14,391 nt of DNA from Promethearchaeota archaeon (GTDB lineage Archaea > Asgardarchaeota > Lokiarchaeia > Helarchaeales > RDOG01). Every line of letters starts with the position of its first letter. The stretch's first letter is position 1. Positions 1 to 6,911 of the stretch are shown here, piece after piece. Under the pieces are notes generated by a model that saw only the letters and a list, made by a program, of their open reading frames with translations, did no database searches and was not told the origin of the DNA. Location of the stretch: positions 1-14,391 of the forward strand of contig RDOG01000036.1 in assembly GCA_011365055.1 (NCBI GenBank), given 5' to 3'. The position numbers and the translations under genes are program-made.

Positions 1-24
1 AAACGGGTTAAATCTTTAGATACC

Positions 25-360
25 ATGCCAAATAAATACAAGAAATATTATCACAAGGAAGTTTGCCAGATTTGCGACGAAGATTTCTATATTTTAAATT
101 CATGCACGAAAAAATATGTCTGTTGTAGCATGGAATGTTCCAGGATCAACTCTCATTTATCAAGAAAACAGCGAAAACATTACAAATCAAAGAAAAACAC
201 TTGTAAAAATTGCTTTTATTTAAACTCAGAAGAGATACCCATGGAACAAATATGTCCAATTTCTAAAACCTATAAACTCTGCACGTTTAAAAAATTACCA
301 ATTTTGGAAACGTCTCCATCTTGTCCGAATCTCAAAATGCTTGAGGAGGTAGATGCTTAA
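25..360 (+). CDS. Cys-rich zinc-finger protein (start may lie upstream)
   Basis: Unrecognised 111-residue basic protein. An N-terminal treble-clef-like block (CQIC at about residues 15-18, then CCSMEC about 16 residues later, followed by a basic R/K/H stretch) resembles the small MYM/TRASH-like fingers often seen in viral proteins. A second Cys group (CKNC near 60, then single Cys at about 77, 87 and 100) could bind another metal. No SD precedes the ATG at 25, and the frame is open to base 1, so the real start may be before the window. It overlaps the next gene by 8 bases. Nucleic-acid binding is inference from charge and finger pattern. Confidence 0.75.
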   Translation: MPNKYKKYYHKEVCQICDEDFYILNSCTKKYVCCSMECSRINSHLSRKQRKHYKSKKNTCKNCFYLNSEEIPMEQICPISKTYKLCTFKKLPILETSPSCPNLKMLEEVDA

Positions 361-499
361 CTTGATGAATTTAAATGACGCATTTAATGATTTTACAAAC
401 GGAATCAAGGCCCTAAAAAATAATGAATTCCTCGCTTTGAAATTATTTGAAACTTTACAAGGTGTAATTGATGAGTATATTGAGGAGGGAAAGACCTGA
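353..499 (+). CDS. Small helical protein, 48 aa
   Basis: Short ORF starting at ATG 353, 2 bases after a strong SD stretch (TTGAGGAGGT, ending at 350). It overlaps the end of the preceding Cys-rich gene, and its stop TGA (497-499) overlaps the CTG proposed as the start of the DUF5131 gene. The product is acidic and predicted helical (ALKNNEFLALKLFETLQGVI), with no Cys and no recognised family. Coding status rests on the SD, the gap-free fit between neighbours and the even codon use. Function unknown. Confidence 0.6.
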   Translation: MLNLMNLNDAFNDFTNGIKALKNNEFLALKLFETLQGVIDEYIEEGKT

Positions 500-1185
500 C
501 AGGAAAGAAAAATATAGAATATGCAGATAGATCGTGGAATCCTCTGACAGGCTGCAACATTCCTGATTGTGCCGTGAAACAACGATTAGGATCGTGTTGG
601 GCACAAAAAATGGCTTGGAGACTAAAAGGACGAGCAGGATATGATCTTGACGATCCCTTCAAGCCAACGTATCATGTTGATAAATTACAAGATCCGTTAA
701 GATGGAGAAAACCCAGACGTATTGATTGTTGTTTCATGGGAGATATAAGTTGCATGGAGCCAGGTTGGATAGAAACTATTATCGAACTAATGAGATTTAC
801 TCCCCGACACCGTTATTACTTACTTACGAAAAATCCCACTCCATTACGAAATTATAAATTTCCAGCTAATGCTTGGATTGGAACTACTATAAACAAAAGA
901 GCGGATCTTTGGAGAATATTAGAATTAGAACAAATATCAGCCCGAATTAGATACCTTTCAATCGAGCCTCTTTATGAACGGATCCGACTTCATAGAATAA
1001 ATCCAAAAATTAATTGGATCATTATTGGGGCCCAAACAAATCCCGAATTTCAACCTGAAAACGAATGGATCCGAGCAATCATTCATGATGCAGAAAAATA
1101 TAACATTCCGATATTCATGAAAGATAATCTCAGGTATCCAAGTAAATTAACAGAATTTCCGGAGGGATTTAATGAGCATTTGTAG
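496..1185 (+). CDS. DUF5131 / phage Gp37-Gp68 family protein, CTG start
   Basis: A 229-residue protein of the phage Gp37/Gp68 (DUF5131) family, common in phages and archaeal elements and of unproven biochemistry. Hallmarks in order: IEYADRSWNPLTGC (residues 7-20; family form IEWTDxTWNPVTGC), further Cys at 25 and 34 before WAQKMAWRL, MGDIS near 81, LTKNP near 110, SIEPLYERI near 149, IIIGAQ near 175, and IFMKDNL near the C-terminus. Family members have Cys spacing suggestive of metal or Fe-S binding; here it is C-x4-C-x8-C. The conserved N-terminus requires a start upstream of the first standard codon (GTG 574). The only fit is CTG 496, eight bases after GGAG and overlapping the previous stop as CTGA. 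Function is unknown; a radical-SAM-like or nucleic-acid-modifying role is speculation. Confidence 0.88.
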   Translation: MTGKKNIEYADRSWNPLTGCNIPDCAVKQRLGSCWAQKMAWRLKGRAGYDLDDPFKPTYHVDKLQDPLRWRKPRRIDCCFMGDISCMEPGWIETIIELMRFTPRHRYYLLTKNPTPLRNYKFPANAWIGTTINKRADLWRILELEQISARIRYLSIEPLYERIRLHRINPKINWIIIGAQTNPEFQPENEWIRAIIHDAEKYNIPIFMKDNLRYPSKLTEFPEGFNEHL

Positions 1186-1330
1186 ATTTGAGGATTGCAA
1201 GTCTCATAAAGAACAGATCCAAATTCGAGGGAATCCTGAGAACTGTCCTCATTGTGGAAGGAAGTTATGGAATATTGAATGTCAATGCTTGGGATGTAAA
1301 GACAAGCAAAAGGAAGGGAAGAAAAAGTGA
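1172..1330 (+). CDS. Zinc-ribbon mini-protein, 52 aa
   Basis: ATG 1172 follows GGAGGG (1161-1166) at good spacing, inside the last codons of the DUF5131 gene. Cys occur singly near the N-terminus (SICRFEDC), then as CPHC near 25-28 and as CQCLGC near 38-43, with a lysine-rich tail. This looks like a small zinc ribbon. Its stop overlaps the next start as GTGA, so translation of the two is probably coupled. No family recognised. Confidence 0.7.
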   Translation: MSICRFEDCKSHKEQIQIRGNPENCPHCGRKLWNIECQCLGCKDKQKEGKKK

Positions 1331-1554
1331 AACTAATAAAAGAGATAAAAAAGAAACGTGGAAGTAATACGGGGATTCAAAATCATGTTAAAGAAGCAGT
1401 AATAAAATTCAAGATAGCGAAGCAAAGTTGGCTTGCAATAATATTAAACGCCCTTCTAAAATATCAGAAAGGGGATTCCAAACTCGAATATCCTATACAC
1501 GTTCTTGTTAATTGGATAAATGCATTGAATATATCGGAAAAAAACGGAGAATAG
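1327..1554 (+). CDS. Basic helical protein, 75 aa
   Basis: GTG start overlaps the preceding stop (GTGA). The 75-residue product begins with a very basic stretch (IKEIKKKRGSN) followed by amphipathic helices (AVIKFKIAKQSWLAIILNALLKYQ, in two parts) and an apolar VLVNWINAL segment. No Cys and no known motif. The basic N-terminus could contact nucleic acid, but this is weak inference. The downstream gene begins after a 29-base gap containing its SD. Confidence 0.65.
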   Translation: MKLIKEIKKKRGSNTGIQNHVKEAVIKFKIAKQSWLAIILNALLKYQKGDSKLEYPIHVLVNWINALNISEKNGE

Positions 1555-1583
1555 AATGGATCAAATGGAGAGGATTAAAAAAC

Positions 1584-2255
1584 ATGGGTGGAAAAATATT
1601 CGCTTGTAAGGATTGTGGGGCAGACGTGAAATGGAATCCTGAATTTTTTGACGCTAAAAATAAAAATGAGTCATTATTCGGACTTTCACCCACGTTAGAT
1701 ATTGATGGAGCAGTTCATACTTGTCAAAAAACTACAAGCAAGATCAAAAAATTCACGATACTACCAGGAACAGAATATTTAGATTTTCATGCGTTGGACC
1801 TGGAATTAGGAAAAACGATAGAGGGATTTTTATTTCGGGGAGGATTAAAACTTTGTAACCAGGGAAATACTATTCCTTATACACTCAACGTTGAAATAAA
1901 TCTCATGGAATTAAGATTTCATTTAAAATTAATTTCGTTTCCTGTAATCATTTTTATTCAAAAAGAACAATTTGAAGAAGAATTTTTTTCATTTAAATCA
2001 ATTAAACTTCCAAAAAAGTTATTAAATTCCGATATTGCGATAATTTCCAAAACATTAACAACGATCACGTTGGAGCAATTTATCGGATTTCATTATTGTC
2101 AAGATCATTTTGATAGATATATAATAAAACATTTTGAAACGGGCCAGAACATTCCGTTCAAACAGGCAATTTTATTATTGCTACGAAACCACGGGATTGA
2201 AATGACTGGACCGAAAAAAACCCTAATATTATCAAATAAAAATGAGGTGAATTAA
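1584..2255 (+). CDS. Unknown protein with N-terminal CxxC/HxC zinc module, 223 aa
   Basis: The start is taken as ATG 1584, preceded by GGAGAGGA (1567-1574). A longer frame from TTG 1512 lacks an SD and would overlap the upstream gene. The N-terminus (FACKDCGADVKW ... LDIDGAVHTC) matches a recurring archaeal/viral module in which CxxC and a DGxxHxC element bind zinc. The remaining ~170 residues are a mix of beta-like and helical segments with no recognised family, including a hydrophobic stretch LISFPVIIFI around 119-128 that is more like a buried strand than a membrane span. It ends 1 base before the next ATG. Role unknown. Confidence 0.78.
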   Translation: MGGKIFACKDCGADVKWNPEFFDAKNKNESLFGLSPTLDIDGAVHTCQKTTSKIKKFTILPGTEYLDFHALDLELGKTIEGFLFRGGLKLCNQGNTIPYTLNVEINLMELRFHLKLISFPVIIFIQKEQFEEEFFSFKSIKLPKKLLNSDIAIISKTLTTITLEQFIGFHYCQDHFDRYIIKHFETGQNIPFKQAILLLLRNHGIEMTGPKKTLILSNKNEVN

Positions 2256-2663
2256 ATGGCTAAACCTGTAAAAATAAATGATGAAAAATACAACGTGATA
2301 GCCTATTCAAGTCCTCGCATGTATGAGCGATTAAAAACTGCAGAAGAATTTATAAAAATCAATTTTTTAACCATTCCTCAATGCGTGGAAGAGGAAGAAG
2401 TGGCAGAAATTTTTCAAATCGCAGGCACTGAACAATCAGAAAAAAAACAAATTGAAATTCTTTTCATGGCCCAAATCATTGAAATCACGGCACAAAAGAT
2501 TGGAGACATCACAAACGATCAAGCGGCATTATTAGGATATAAAAATAAAAGCGACTATTTTAAGCGAGTAGAAAAGCATCTCAATATCTCGGATCTTCAA
2601 AGGATGTGCATTGTTACACGATTTAAGAAATTAAGAAATCTGGAGGACTACATGAATGAATAG
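2256..2663 (+). CDS. Unknown helical protein, 135 aa
   Basis: ATG 2256 directly follows the previous stop; SD GAGGTGA lies 5 bases upstream. The 135-residue product is charged and mostly helical, with an acidic EEEEVAEIF segment near 47-55. A C-terminal stretch (DQAALLGYKNKSDYFKRVEKHL, split here around K/N) could be helix-turn-helix-like but is not diagnostic. No family recognised. It overlaps the next gene's start by 8 bases. Confidence 0.75.
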   Translation: MAKPVKINDEKYNVIAYSSPRMYERLKTAEEFIKINFLTIPQCVEEEEVAEIFQIAGTEQSEKKQIEILFMAQIIEITAQKIGDITNDQAALLGYKNKSDYFKRVEKHLNISDLQRMCIVTRFKKLRNLEDYMNE

Positions 2664-2814
2664 TATCACGCTTGAAAAAACCAAATGCTCCGACTGTAAC
2701 GGAGCAGGATCCAACCAAAACCACGAAATAGGCGGATGGACCCTCTGTCCAACTTGTGGGGGCATTGCATTTAATTACAGACACGGAGGAATGATTCATG
2801 GATCAAGAACTTAA
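2656..2814 (+). CDS. CxxC mini-protein, DnaJ-finger-like, 52 aa
   Basis: ATG 2656 lies 9 bases after GGAGG (2642-2646) and is out of frame with the preceding ATG 2652. The product has CSDCNGAGS (residues 11-19) and LCPTCGG (30-36), the CxxCxGxG / CPxCGG pattern typical of DnaJ-type zinc fingers. The two Cys pairs suffice for one zinc site. It overlaps the winged-helix gene by 17 bases. Function unknown; likely a zinc-stabilised adaptor. Confidence 0.7.
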   Translation: MNSITLEKTKCSDCNGAGSNQNHEIGGWTLCPTCGGIAFNYRHGGMIHGSRT

Positions 2815-3175
2815 AAATTTTAAATATTTAGGCAGAGGAGTATTCGAGCCTCCCATCAATCCTGAAAAATTTGTTTATGAAACGATCAAGAGAAGTGGTC
2901 CGATAACCAGGGATGAACTTTCAAAACTCACGGGGATACCAAGAACCACCATTTTTGACATAATCACGAAACAAGTAAGGTTAGATCAAGTAAAAGTCAG
3001 AGAAGTTTCTAACAAGAGACGAGGGAGACCAAAGAAGTATTATGAAACAACCGATAATGAGCCAGAATTTGAAACGACACCAGCCAATTCGACAACGTTA
3101 TTATTGACCGACATTCATTTGAGAACGAAACTTAATGATATTAAAGCATTTTCAATAGGAGCAGATGACCAATGA
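2798..3175 (+). CDS. Winged-helix DNA-binding regulator, 125 aa
   Basis: ATG 2798 sits 7 bases after CGGAGGA. Residues about 25-56 form a winged-helix HTH (VYETIKRSGPITRDELSKL, then TGIPRTTIFDII as recognition helix). A wing/strand region (QVKVREVSNK) and a basic RGRPKKYYE element (75-83) follow, as in archaeal MarR/ArsR-like or TrmB-like single-wing proteins. The last ~40 residues are low in structure. It is the last gene before the T-rich terminator at 3197-3214. It is a candidate repressor of this operon or of the promoter just downstream; no operator palindrome was evident. The family assignment is at fold level only. Confidence 0.85.
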   Translation: MDQELKNFKYLGRGVFEPPINPEKFVYETIKRSGPITRDELSKLTGIPRTTIFDIITKQVRLDQVKVREVSNKRRGRPKKYYETTDNEPEFETTPANSTTLLLTDIHLRTKLNDIKAFSIGADDQ

Positions 3176-3196
3176 ATGGTGATAGACAAGAAGGAG

Positions 3197-3218
3197 TTTT
3201 TTTTTCATTTTTTTCATT
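3197..3218 (+). terminator. Oligo-T transcription terminator
   Basis: Nine T (3197-3205), CA, seven T (3208-3214), then CATT, just after the winged-helix stop. Archaeal RNA polymerase terminates at such U-rich tracts without a hairpin, and no stem is visible here. It is the longest T tract on the coding strand of the window. It also separates two gene runs. Confidence 0.7.
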
Positions 3219-3230
3219 AAAATCCCTCCC

Positions 3231-3240
3231 TATAATTTTA
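3231..3240 (+). promoter_or_regulatory. Possible archaeal TATA-like element
   Basis: TATAATTTTA lies between the T-rich terminator and the first gene of the next run, 47 bases upstream of ATG 3288. A start site about 25 bases downstream would give a short leader containing the SD at 3277-3282. In AT-rich DNA such matches arise by chance, so support is mainly positional. Confidence 0.35.
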
Positions 3241-3287
3241 ACATTCCTCAAATTCTTCTTGTCCACCAGAATTCAAAGGTGAATGTA

Positions 3288-3440
3288 ATGACAACATGCC
3301 AATTAATTGAGAATGCAAAGAACGATCCAACCTGGGATGCTTCCTTGAATGCGGAATTATGCCCTGGAGATTGTAATGGGTGTTCTTACAATATTGATGA
3401 GAAAAAGAAAGGAAATCTAAGAGGCGATATATCACTTTGA
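3288..3440 (+). CDS. CxxC mini-protein, 50 aa
   Basis: ATG 3288 follows AAAGGTGA by 5 bases. One early Cys (MTTC) and a compact LCPGDCNGC cluster near residues 24-32 suggest metal binding. The tail is basic. The stop overlaps the next start as TTGA (3437-3440). First gene after the terminator, hence likely the first cistron of the second transcript. No family recognised. Confidence 0.65.
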   Translation: MTTCQLIENAKNDPTWDASLNAELCPGDCNGCSYNIDEKKKGNLRGDISL

Positions 3441-3664
3441 GAAATATCGTTGATTTTGATAAATTCATTAAAAAACTCGAAATAACAAAATGTGATTTCA
3501 CAGAAATTGACACGGAAGAAATAAAATATGGATATACAATAGAACGAATCCTTAAAATAATGCTCGAATGTTTAACTAATAGTTTAGAAATTTGGGTAAC
3601 CATGCCTAAACAAGATATTGATTATATAATTAACACGCTATTAGAAAAAATGCAAGAGGAATGA
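3437..3664 (+). CDS. Small helical protein, 75 aa
   Basis: TTG start overlapping the preceding stop (TTGA), with a weak GAGGCGA about 8-10 bases upstream. The product is helical and mildly acidic, ending in IINTLLEKMQEE, with two unpaired Cys. No recognised family or motif. Expression probably depends on coupling to the upstream gene, since its SD is poor. Confidence 0.6.
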   Translation: MRNIVDFDKFIKKLEITKCDFTEIDTEEIKYGYTIERILKIMLECLTNSLEIWVTMPKQDIDYIINTLLEKMQEE

Positions 3665-3667
3665 ATA

Positions 3668-3988
3668 TTGAATTCTACTGACATAGAAAAAAAAATGTAT
3701 CAATCTTATTGGAGTTATAAATGTGAGAAGTGCCCATTTTTTAGAGGGACAATATTCGAGACTGATATAGAAGATACTTTTGAAGATTATCCTATTGAAG
3801 TAGGCCAATGGATTGGGTATTGTTTGAGAGATCATGACATGTTTAATCCAAAACGAGTGAGAAATACCGATCCAATATGTAGCGATGTTTGGAATGCAAA
3901 GATCATCCTTAATTTATTAAATATAATCAAAATTACATTTGAGAAAGATGATCTTTATGTTATCATTCCGAATGGAGGAGGAAGTTAA
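3668..3988 (+). CDS. Cys-rich protein of CxxC...YC...C type, 106 aa
   Basis: TTG 3668 is placed 7 bases after AGAGGA. Near the N-terminus YKCEKCPFFRG is followed by WIGYCLRDHDMF and a later DPICSD, giving a C-x2-C-x~28-YC-x~20-C layout also found in other small proteins of this window (6911, 8168, 13540). The C-terminal half has an apolar helix (IILNLLNIIKI) and ends in a Gly-rich tail. Likely zinc-binding; function unknown. Confidence 0.7.
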   Translation: MNSTDIEKKMYQSYWSYKCEKCPFFRGTIFETDIEDTFEDYPIEVGQWIGYCLRDHDMFNPKRVRNTDPICSDVWNAKIILNLLNIIKITFEKDDLYVIIPNGGGS

Positions 3989-3992
3989 TAAC

Positions 3993-4313
3993 ATGTGCGA
4001 AAAACTACGTAAAAATAATCCCCGAATAGATGAATGCCTGAGAGAAGAAATTACCCAGATTAAAAAAGATTTTCCACTTGAAATACTTGCTGCTTGTTGT
4101 GGATACGGAAAATACAAGAAAACATTAGTTTGTAAAGCAAAAGAACGGTTATTTGGGTTTAAAAAAGGAGATATATTTGAATTTTATAGTTTTACCAAAC
4201 TTAGACCTGTAAAAAGGAATAGATATTATCTCAAAGATGCAGAAGGATTCTATTTTCTAAACCCCAAATTAAAAATTATCGAATGTAATATCTGTGAGGT
4301 AAGATTCCATTGA
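3993..4313 (+). CDS. Small CCGYGKY-motif protein, 106 aa
   Basis: ATG 3993 follows a purine-rich SD (GGAGGAGGAAG, 3974-3984). Upstream in-frame codons from 3939 would overlap the previous gene without an SD. The N-terminal half, NNPRIDECLREEI ... LAACCGYGKYKKTLVCK, resembles small archaeal and viral proteins of the form RIDxCMRxLI ... CCGHGKYPxTIV, with paired Cys likely binding metal. The C-terminal half has a beta-like RYYLKDAEGFYFLNP and a final CNIC. Function of the family is not known to me. Its stop overlaps the next start as TTGA. Confidence 0.75.
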   Translation: MCEKLRKNNPRIDECLREEITQIKKDFPLEILAACCGYGKYKKTLVCKAKERLFGFKKGDIFEFYSFTKLRPVKRNRYYLKDAEGFYFLNPKLKIIECNICEVRFH

Positions 4314-4783
4314 AAGAATCTGAAGAGATCTCAAATAAGAAGATTGCTCAAGTAGAAGCATTATTAAAACAGAAAGCCAGAATTGATAAACGACTTGATA
4401 AACTACTTTGTAAACAATGTGGGGAATGCTGCCATCGAACAAGATGGATAAATGAAAATACTCTTCTCATTCAAAATGAATATTGTGATCAACTTGATTG
4501 GAAAGAAGGGAAAGCGTTCTGTAAATTATATCCTAATCACCATGGGTATGAAATAGGTGAATTCGAGACTTGCGTTTCTATCAAGGATGTTGCAAATAGA
4601 GCAAATGATTGTCAATATAATTTATTTTACCCTTTAATACCGGCCAAATATAACATTATCAAGGAATGGGAATTGCCAGTAAGGATAATTAAAAATATAG
4701 TAGAATTATTCTCTTGTTCAATCCGAATCATTGATGACCCATGTTTTGGTTCGGGATTAATAGGTCTTGATGAGGGATTATGA
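4310..4783 (+). CDS. YkgJ-like CxxCxxCC metal-binding protein, 157 aa
   Basis: TTG 4310 overlaps the previous stop, with SD GAGGTAAG about 8 bases upstream. After a charged N-terminal helix (residues 8-33), CKQCGECC (34-41) begins the YkgJ / Fe-S or zinc-chelating cluster domain (PF03692-like). Further Cys follow at the expected places (NEYCDQLD, FCKLYPNHHG, FETC). Members of this family carry a metal cluster of uncertain role. The C-terminus (about 100-157) is family-atypical and contains CSIRIIDDPCFGSG. Its stop overlaps the next start as ATGA. Confidence 0.8.
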   Translation: MKESEEISNKKIAQVEALLKQKARIDKRLDKLLCKQCGECCHRTRWINENTLLIQNEYCDQLDWKEGKAFCKLYPNHHGYEIGEFETCVSIKDVANRANDCQYNLFYPLIPAKYNIIKEWELPVRIIKNIVELFSCSIRIIDDPCFGSGLIGLDEGL

Positions 4784-5124
4784 TGAGCGACATGAAAATC
4801 ATTCTAAAATCTGAAGCAATTGATAAATACATTAAAGAAAGATTGGAAGAGTTTGAAGAGGACATTGAAGAATATTGGGAAGAAAGCCATGGAAATTGTT
4901 GGTATTGTGGGAAGCCTGTAAAATATCCATTAATCTATGAACATGGTGGAGTCATTACAGAAATTAATCACTCCGAACAAGCAACGGAACCCTATAAATT
5001 CTGGTGTCCCAAACACTTTGAAACGATCAGAAGGAAATTAAACGCCGAAGATATTCCAAAAAAACCTTCTAAAAACCTTTTAAAATTTTTTGAAGATAAA
5101 AAACAGAAACAAGGGGGAAAATGA
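4780..5124 (+). CDS. Acidic zinc-finger protein, 114 aa
   Basis: ATG 4780 overlaps the preceding stop (ATGA) with GAGGGA just upstream; ATG 4783 is an alternative. An acidic helix (ERLEEFEEDIEEYWEE, 21-36) leads into NCWYCGKPV (39-47) and, after a loop with HGG and NH, FWCPKHFE near 75-82. CxxC plus CxxH is a plausible zinc site. The tail is Lys-rich. Unknown function; the acidic helix is reminiscent of DNA-mimic-like small viral proteins, but this is speculation. Confidence 0.72.
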   Translation: MMSDMKIILKSEAIDKYIKERLEEFEEDIEEYWEESHGNCWYCGKPVKYPLIYEHGGVITEINHSEQATEPYKFWCPKHFETIRRKLNAEDIPKKPSKNLLKFFEDKKQKQGGK

Positions 5125-5390
5125 ATTTGATTGAAATTATTGCTGAAAAATACTTGATTAAAACAGAAATTGGTAAGGTAACGGATGTATTAGACGAATT
5201 TGAGCAATGGTGTTATGAATTGTTTACTCCAATCAGAATGAAACCTTATAGGAAACTTAAACGTCTTTTTGCAAGGAAATTTTTCGAGTCTGGAATTAAA
5301 AAACCAAGCAAGTTATCGAAAATATTAGGGGTATCAAAATCTTGGGGATATCAACTTGTTAAAGAATTTAATGAAAGAGAGGGAGGTTAG
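5121..5390 (+). CDS. HTH DNA-binding protein, 89 aa
   Basis: ATG 5121 overlaps the previous stop (ATGA), after AGGGGGAAA. The C-terminal part, KKPSKLSKILGVSKSWGYQLVKEF (about 60-84, split around GVSKS), has the helix-turn-helix form in which LSKILGVS is the turn and SWGYQLV the recognition helix. The N-terminal 55 residues are helical and basic (KPYRKLKRLFARKFF). Likely binds DNA, possibly as a small regulator of this gene run. Confidence 0.68.
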   Translation: MNLIEIIAEKYLIKTEIGKVTDVLDEFEQWCYELFTPIRMKPYRKLKRLFARKFFESGIKKPSKLSKILGVSKSWGYQLVKEFNEREGG

Positions 5391-5396
5391 ACTATA

Positions 5397-5651
5397 TTGA
5401 GATTTAAGAAATATAAAACAAAAAAGAAATGGAAATTGAGATGTTTTGCATGTGGTCAATTAGTAAGCAAATATCCTGAATATTATAAGTTTTGGAGTGG
5501 TGCATATTGTTTACCATGTGGTGAAGAAATTGAAGTAAATGCAGCATCTTTTGAATACGAAACCTATCAAGAAGAGCAAGCCCGGAAAAAAGGGTGGAGT
5601 GAAGAAAAAGAATACGAGGATGCATTATTAAGAAAATATGGAGAAATATAG
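5397..5651 (+). CDS. Zinc-finger mini-protein, 84 aa
   Basis: TTG 5397, with GGGAGGT (5381-5387) upstream and the preceding stop TAG between them. A very basic N-terminus (FKKYKTKKKWKLR) precedes RCFACGQLV and, 18 residues on, YCLPCGEEI, giving a CxxC-x~20-CxxC ribbon. The second half is acidic and helical. Likely zinc-binding; no family recognised. Confidence 0.7.
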   Translation: MRFKKYKTKKKWKLRCFACGQLVSKYPEYYKFWSGAYCLPCGEEIEVNAASFEYETYQEEQARKKGWSEEKEYEDALLRKYGEI

Positions 5652-5666
5652 GGGGATCATGTAATA

Positions 5667-6344
5667 TTGAGAATTTTGAATTTATTTGCTGGAATTGGTG
5701 GAAATAGGGCTTCTTGGGGTAATAAACATGAAATTACCGCAATTGAACAAGACCAGGTCATTGCATTAATTTATCAAAAAAGATTCCCTGGGGACAAAGT
5801 TATCGTTGGGGATGCTTATGAATATTGCTTGCAACAATATGAAAATTTTGAATTTATATGGGCATCTCCTCCATGCCCAACGCATTCATTAGCAAATAAT
5901 TGGCTGCATTCTCAAGGTGTTAAAAGATATCCTGATATGGGTCTTTGGAAAATCATCATTTTTTTAGAATATTTCTGCGAATATAATGGTAAAAAAATTT
6001 ATTGGGTTGTTGAAAACGTTCATCCTTATTATAAACCATTACGAAAGCCAAGATTTATTATTGAACGTCATTATTTTTGGTCTAACATCCCAATTCAAAT
6101 TAATAAATTCAAATATTCATTAATTAATATTATAAACTCAAAGGGATCTTGTAGGAGAAGTCCCTTATCTTATTTAAAAGAACTTGAAAAACTTCATGAT
6201 TATAAAATTCCTGATAAACTTGCTCCAGGATATGAGCGAAAAAGAAAGTTATTACGCAACTGTGTTGACTTCAGAATTTCAAAATACATCTTGGACCAGG
6301 TCATTAAAAAAAATAAACGGATTCAAAAGGAGTTAGAATTATAA
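5667..6344 (+). CDS. Compact C5-cytosine DNA methyltransferase, 225 aa
   Basis: Transfers methyl from SAM to C5 of cytosine in DNA. Motif I NLFAGIGG (5-12, SAM binding), an acidic residue after strand 2 (AIEQD, 25-29), motif IV SPPCPTHS (67-74, catalytic C70) and motif VI VVENV (114-118) are all intact. RNCVDFRISKYIL near the C-terminus matches a motif X-like NxVxP helix. Dcm-family enzymes usually exceed 300 residues; here the region between motif VI and motif X, where the target-recognition domain sits, is only about 80 residues. Similar short phage and archaeal enzymes begin NLYAGIGGNRxLW. TTG start follows GGGGGA by 10 bases. No restriction enzyme is adjacent, so modification of the element's own genome is the likely role. 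Confidence 0.92.
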   Translation: MRILNLFAGIGGNRASWGNKHEITAIEQDQVIALIYQKRFPGDKVIVGDAYEYCLQQYENFEFIWASPPCPTHSLANNWLHSQGVKRYPDMGLWKIIIFLEYFCEYNGKKIYWVVENVHPYYKPLRKPRFIIERHYFWSNIPIQINKFKYSLINIINSKGSCRRSPLSYLKELEKLHDYKIPDKLAPGYERKRKLLRNCVDFRISKYILDQVIKKNKRIQKELEL

Positions 6345-6366
6345 AAATCAGAAAGGAGGAATAATA

Positions 6367-6558
6367 TTGAAAAAAGAAAGAGAATTTGATTGCAGAAATG
6401 ATGAAAAGAGTAAATGCAAGGGATTTTGTGATACTTGTATTCATAATGGAGATATTATTCCTGTGTTCCGATTCTTATTATTTATTTGGTTGTGGAAAAT
6501 AGGAAAACAACGAAGGCTTGAGATTGTAAAACAACAGAGGAGGGTCATGTTACATTGA
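6367..6558 (+). CDS. Cys-rich mini-protein with hydrophobic segment, 63 aa
   Basis: TTG 6367 follows AAAGGAGGA. The N-terminal third carries Cys spaced as C-x7-C-x3-C-x2-C (DCRNDEKSKCKGFCDTC). Residues about 31-45 (IIPVFRFLLFIWLW) form a short apolar stretch, possibly a membrane-associated helix, followed by a strongly basic tail. This would be a positive-inside membrane peptide with a metal-binding head. Inference only; no family recognised. Confidence 0.62.
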   Translation: MKKEREFDCRNDEKSKCKGFCDTCIHNGDIIPVFRFLLFIWLWKIGKQRRLEIVKQQRRVMLH

Positions 6559-6911
6559 AATTAAATAAAGAAGAATTGAAAATGATTGGTAATCCGCAAA
6601 ATATAAACATTATTGCACCAGATTTAGAAAAATTAGACGAAGGATATATCTACATGTGCGAATCTTGTGGTCAATTAATGTCTAAAGAGAAATATGATGA
6701 AATTTGGAACACAATAACAAATTTTGAAGATTATTTTCCAATTTGTTTTAATTGTGAAAGTAAAAATGTAAAGCCAATAACTGTAACAACTGCTATAGGT
6801 TGGTGGAAAGTGGTAACAATGATATTTAAAGACCATAAAAGTTGTGGATTTGATTTAATTAAACATCCTTATGTTAAAAAATTAGTTCAAGATTTTATGA
6901 AAGAAGGATAA
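6555..6911 (+). CDS. Zinc-ribbon protein, 118 aa
   Basis: TTG 6555 overlaps the previous stop (TTGA); GAGGAGGG lies 10 bases upstream. CESCGQLM (about 34-41) and CFNCESKN (about 63-70) form a rubredoxin-like or ribbon CxxC pair. The C-terminal half (IGWWKVVTMIF ... KLVQDFMKEG) is helical with one further Cys. Its stop is joined to the next gene as TAATG. Unknown function. Confidence 0.7.
   Translation: MKLNKEELKMIGNPQNINIIAPDLEKLDEGYIYMCESCGQLMSKEKYDEIWNTITNFEDYFPICFNCESKNVKPITVTTAIGWWKVVTMIFKDHKSCGFDLIKHPYVKKLVQDFMKEG

Noticed and set aside
295..662. Two overlapping minus-strand frames
   Set aside because: They lie antisense to genes with SDs and family motifs and show no SD or known motif of their own.
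574..1185. GTG 574 as start of the DUF5131 gene
   Set aside because: No SD, and it would remove the conserved WNPLTGC block.
1512..1583. TTG 1512 start for the 223-residue protein
   Set aside because: No SD and overlap with the upstream gene; ATG 1584 directly precedes the zinc module.
3172..3282. Plus-strand frame overlapping the winged-helix stop (MNGDRQEGVFFSFF...)
   Set aside because: It translates the T-rich terminator into a Phe/Leu-rich peptide and ends in the next SD; more likely non-coding.
3939..3992. Longer N-terminus for the CCGYGKY protein
   Set aside because: Overlaps the previous gene with no SD; ATG 3993 has a strong SD.
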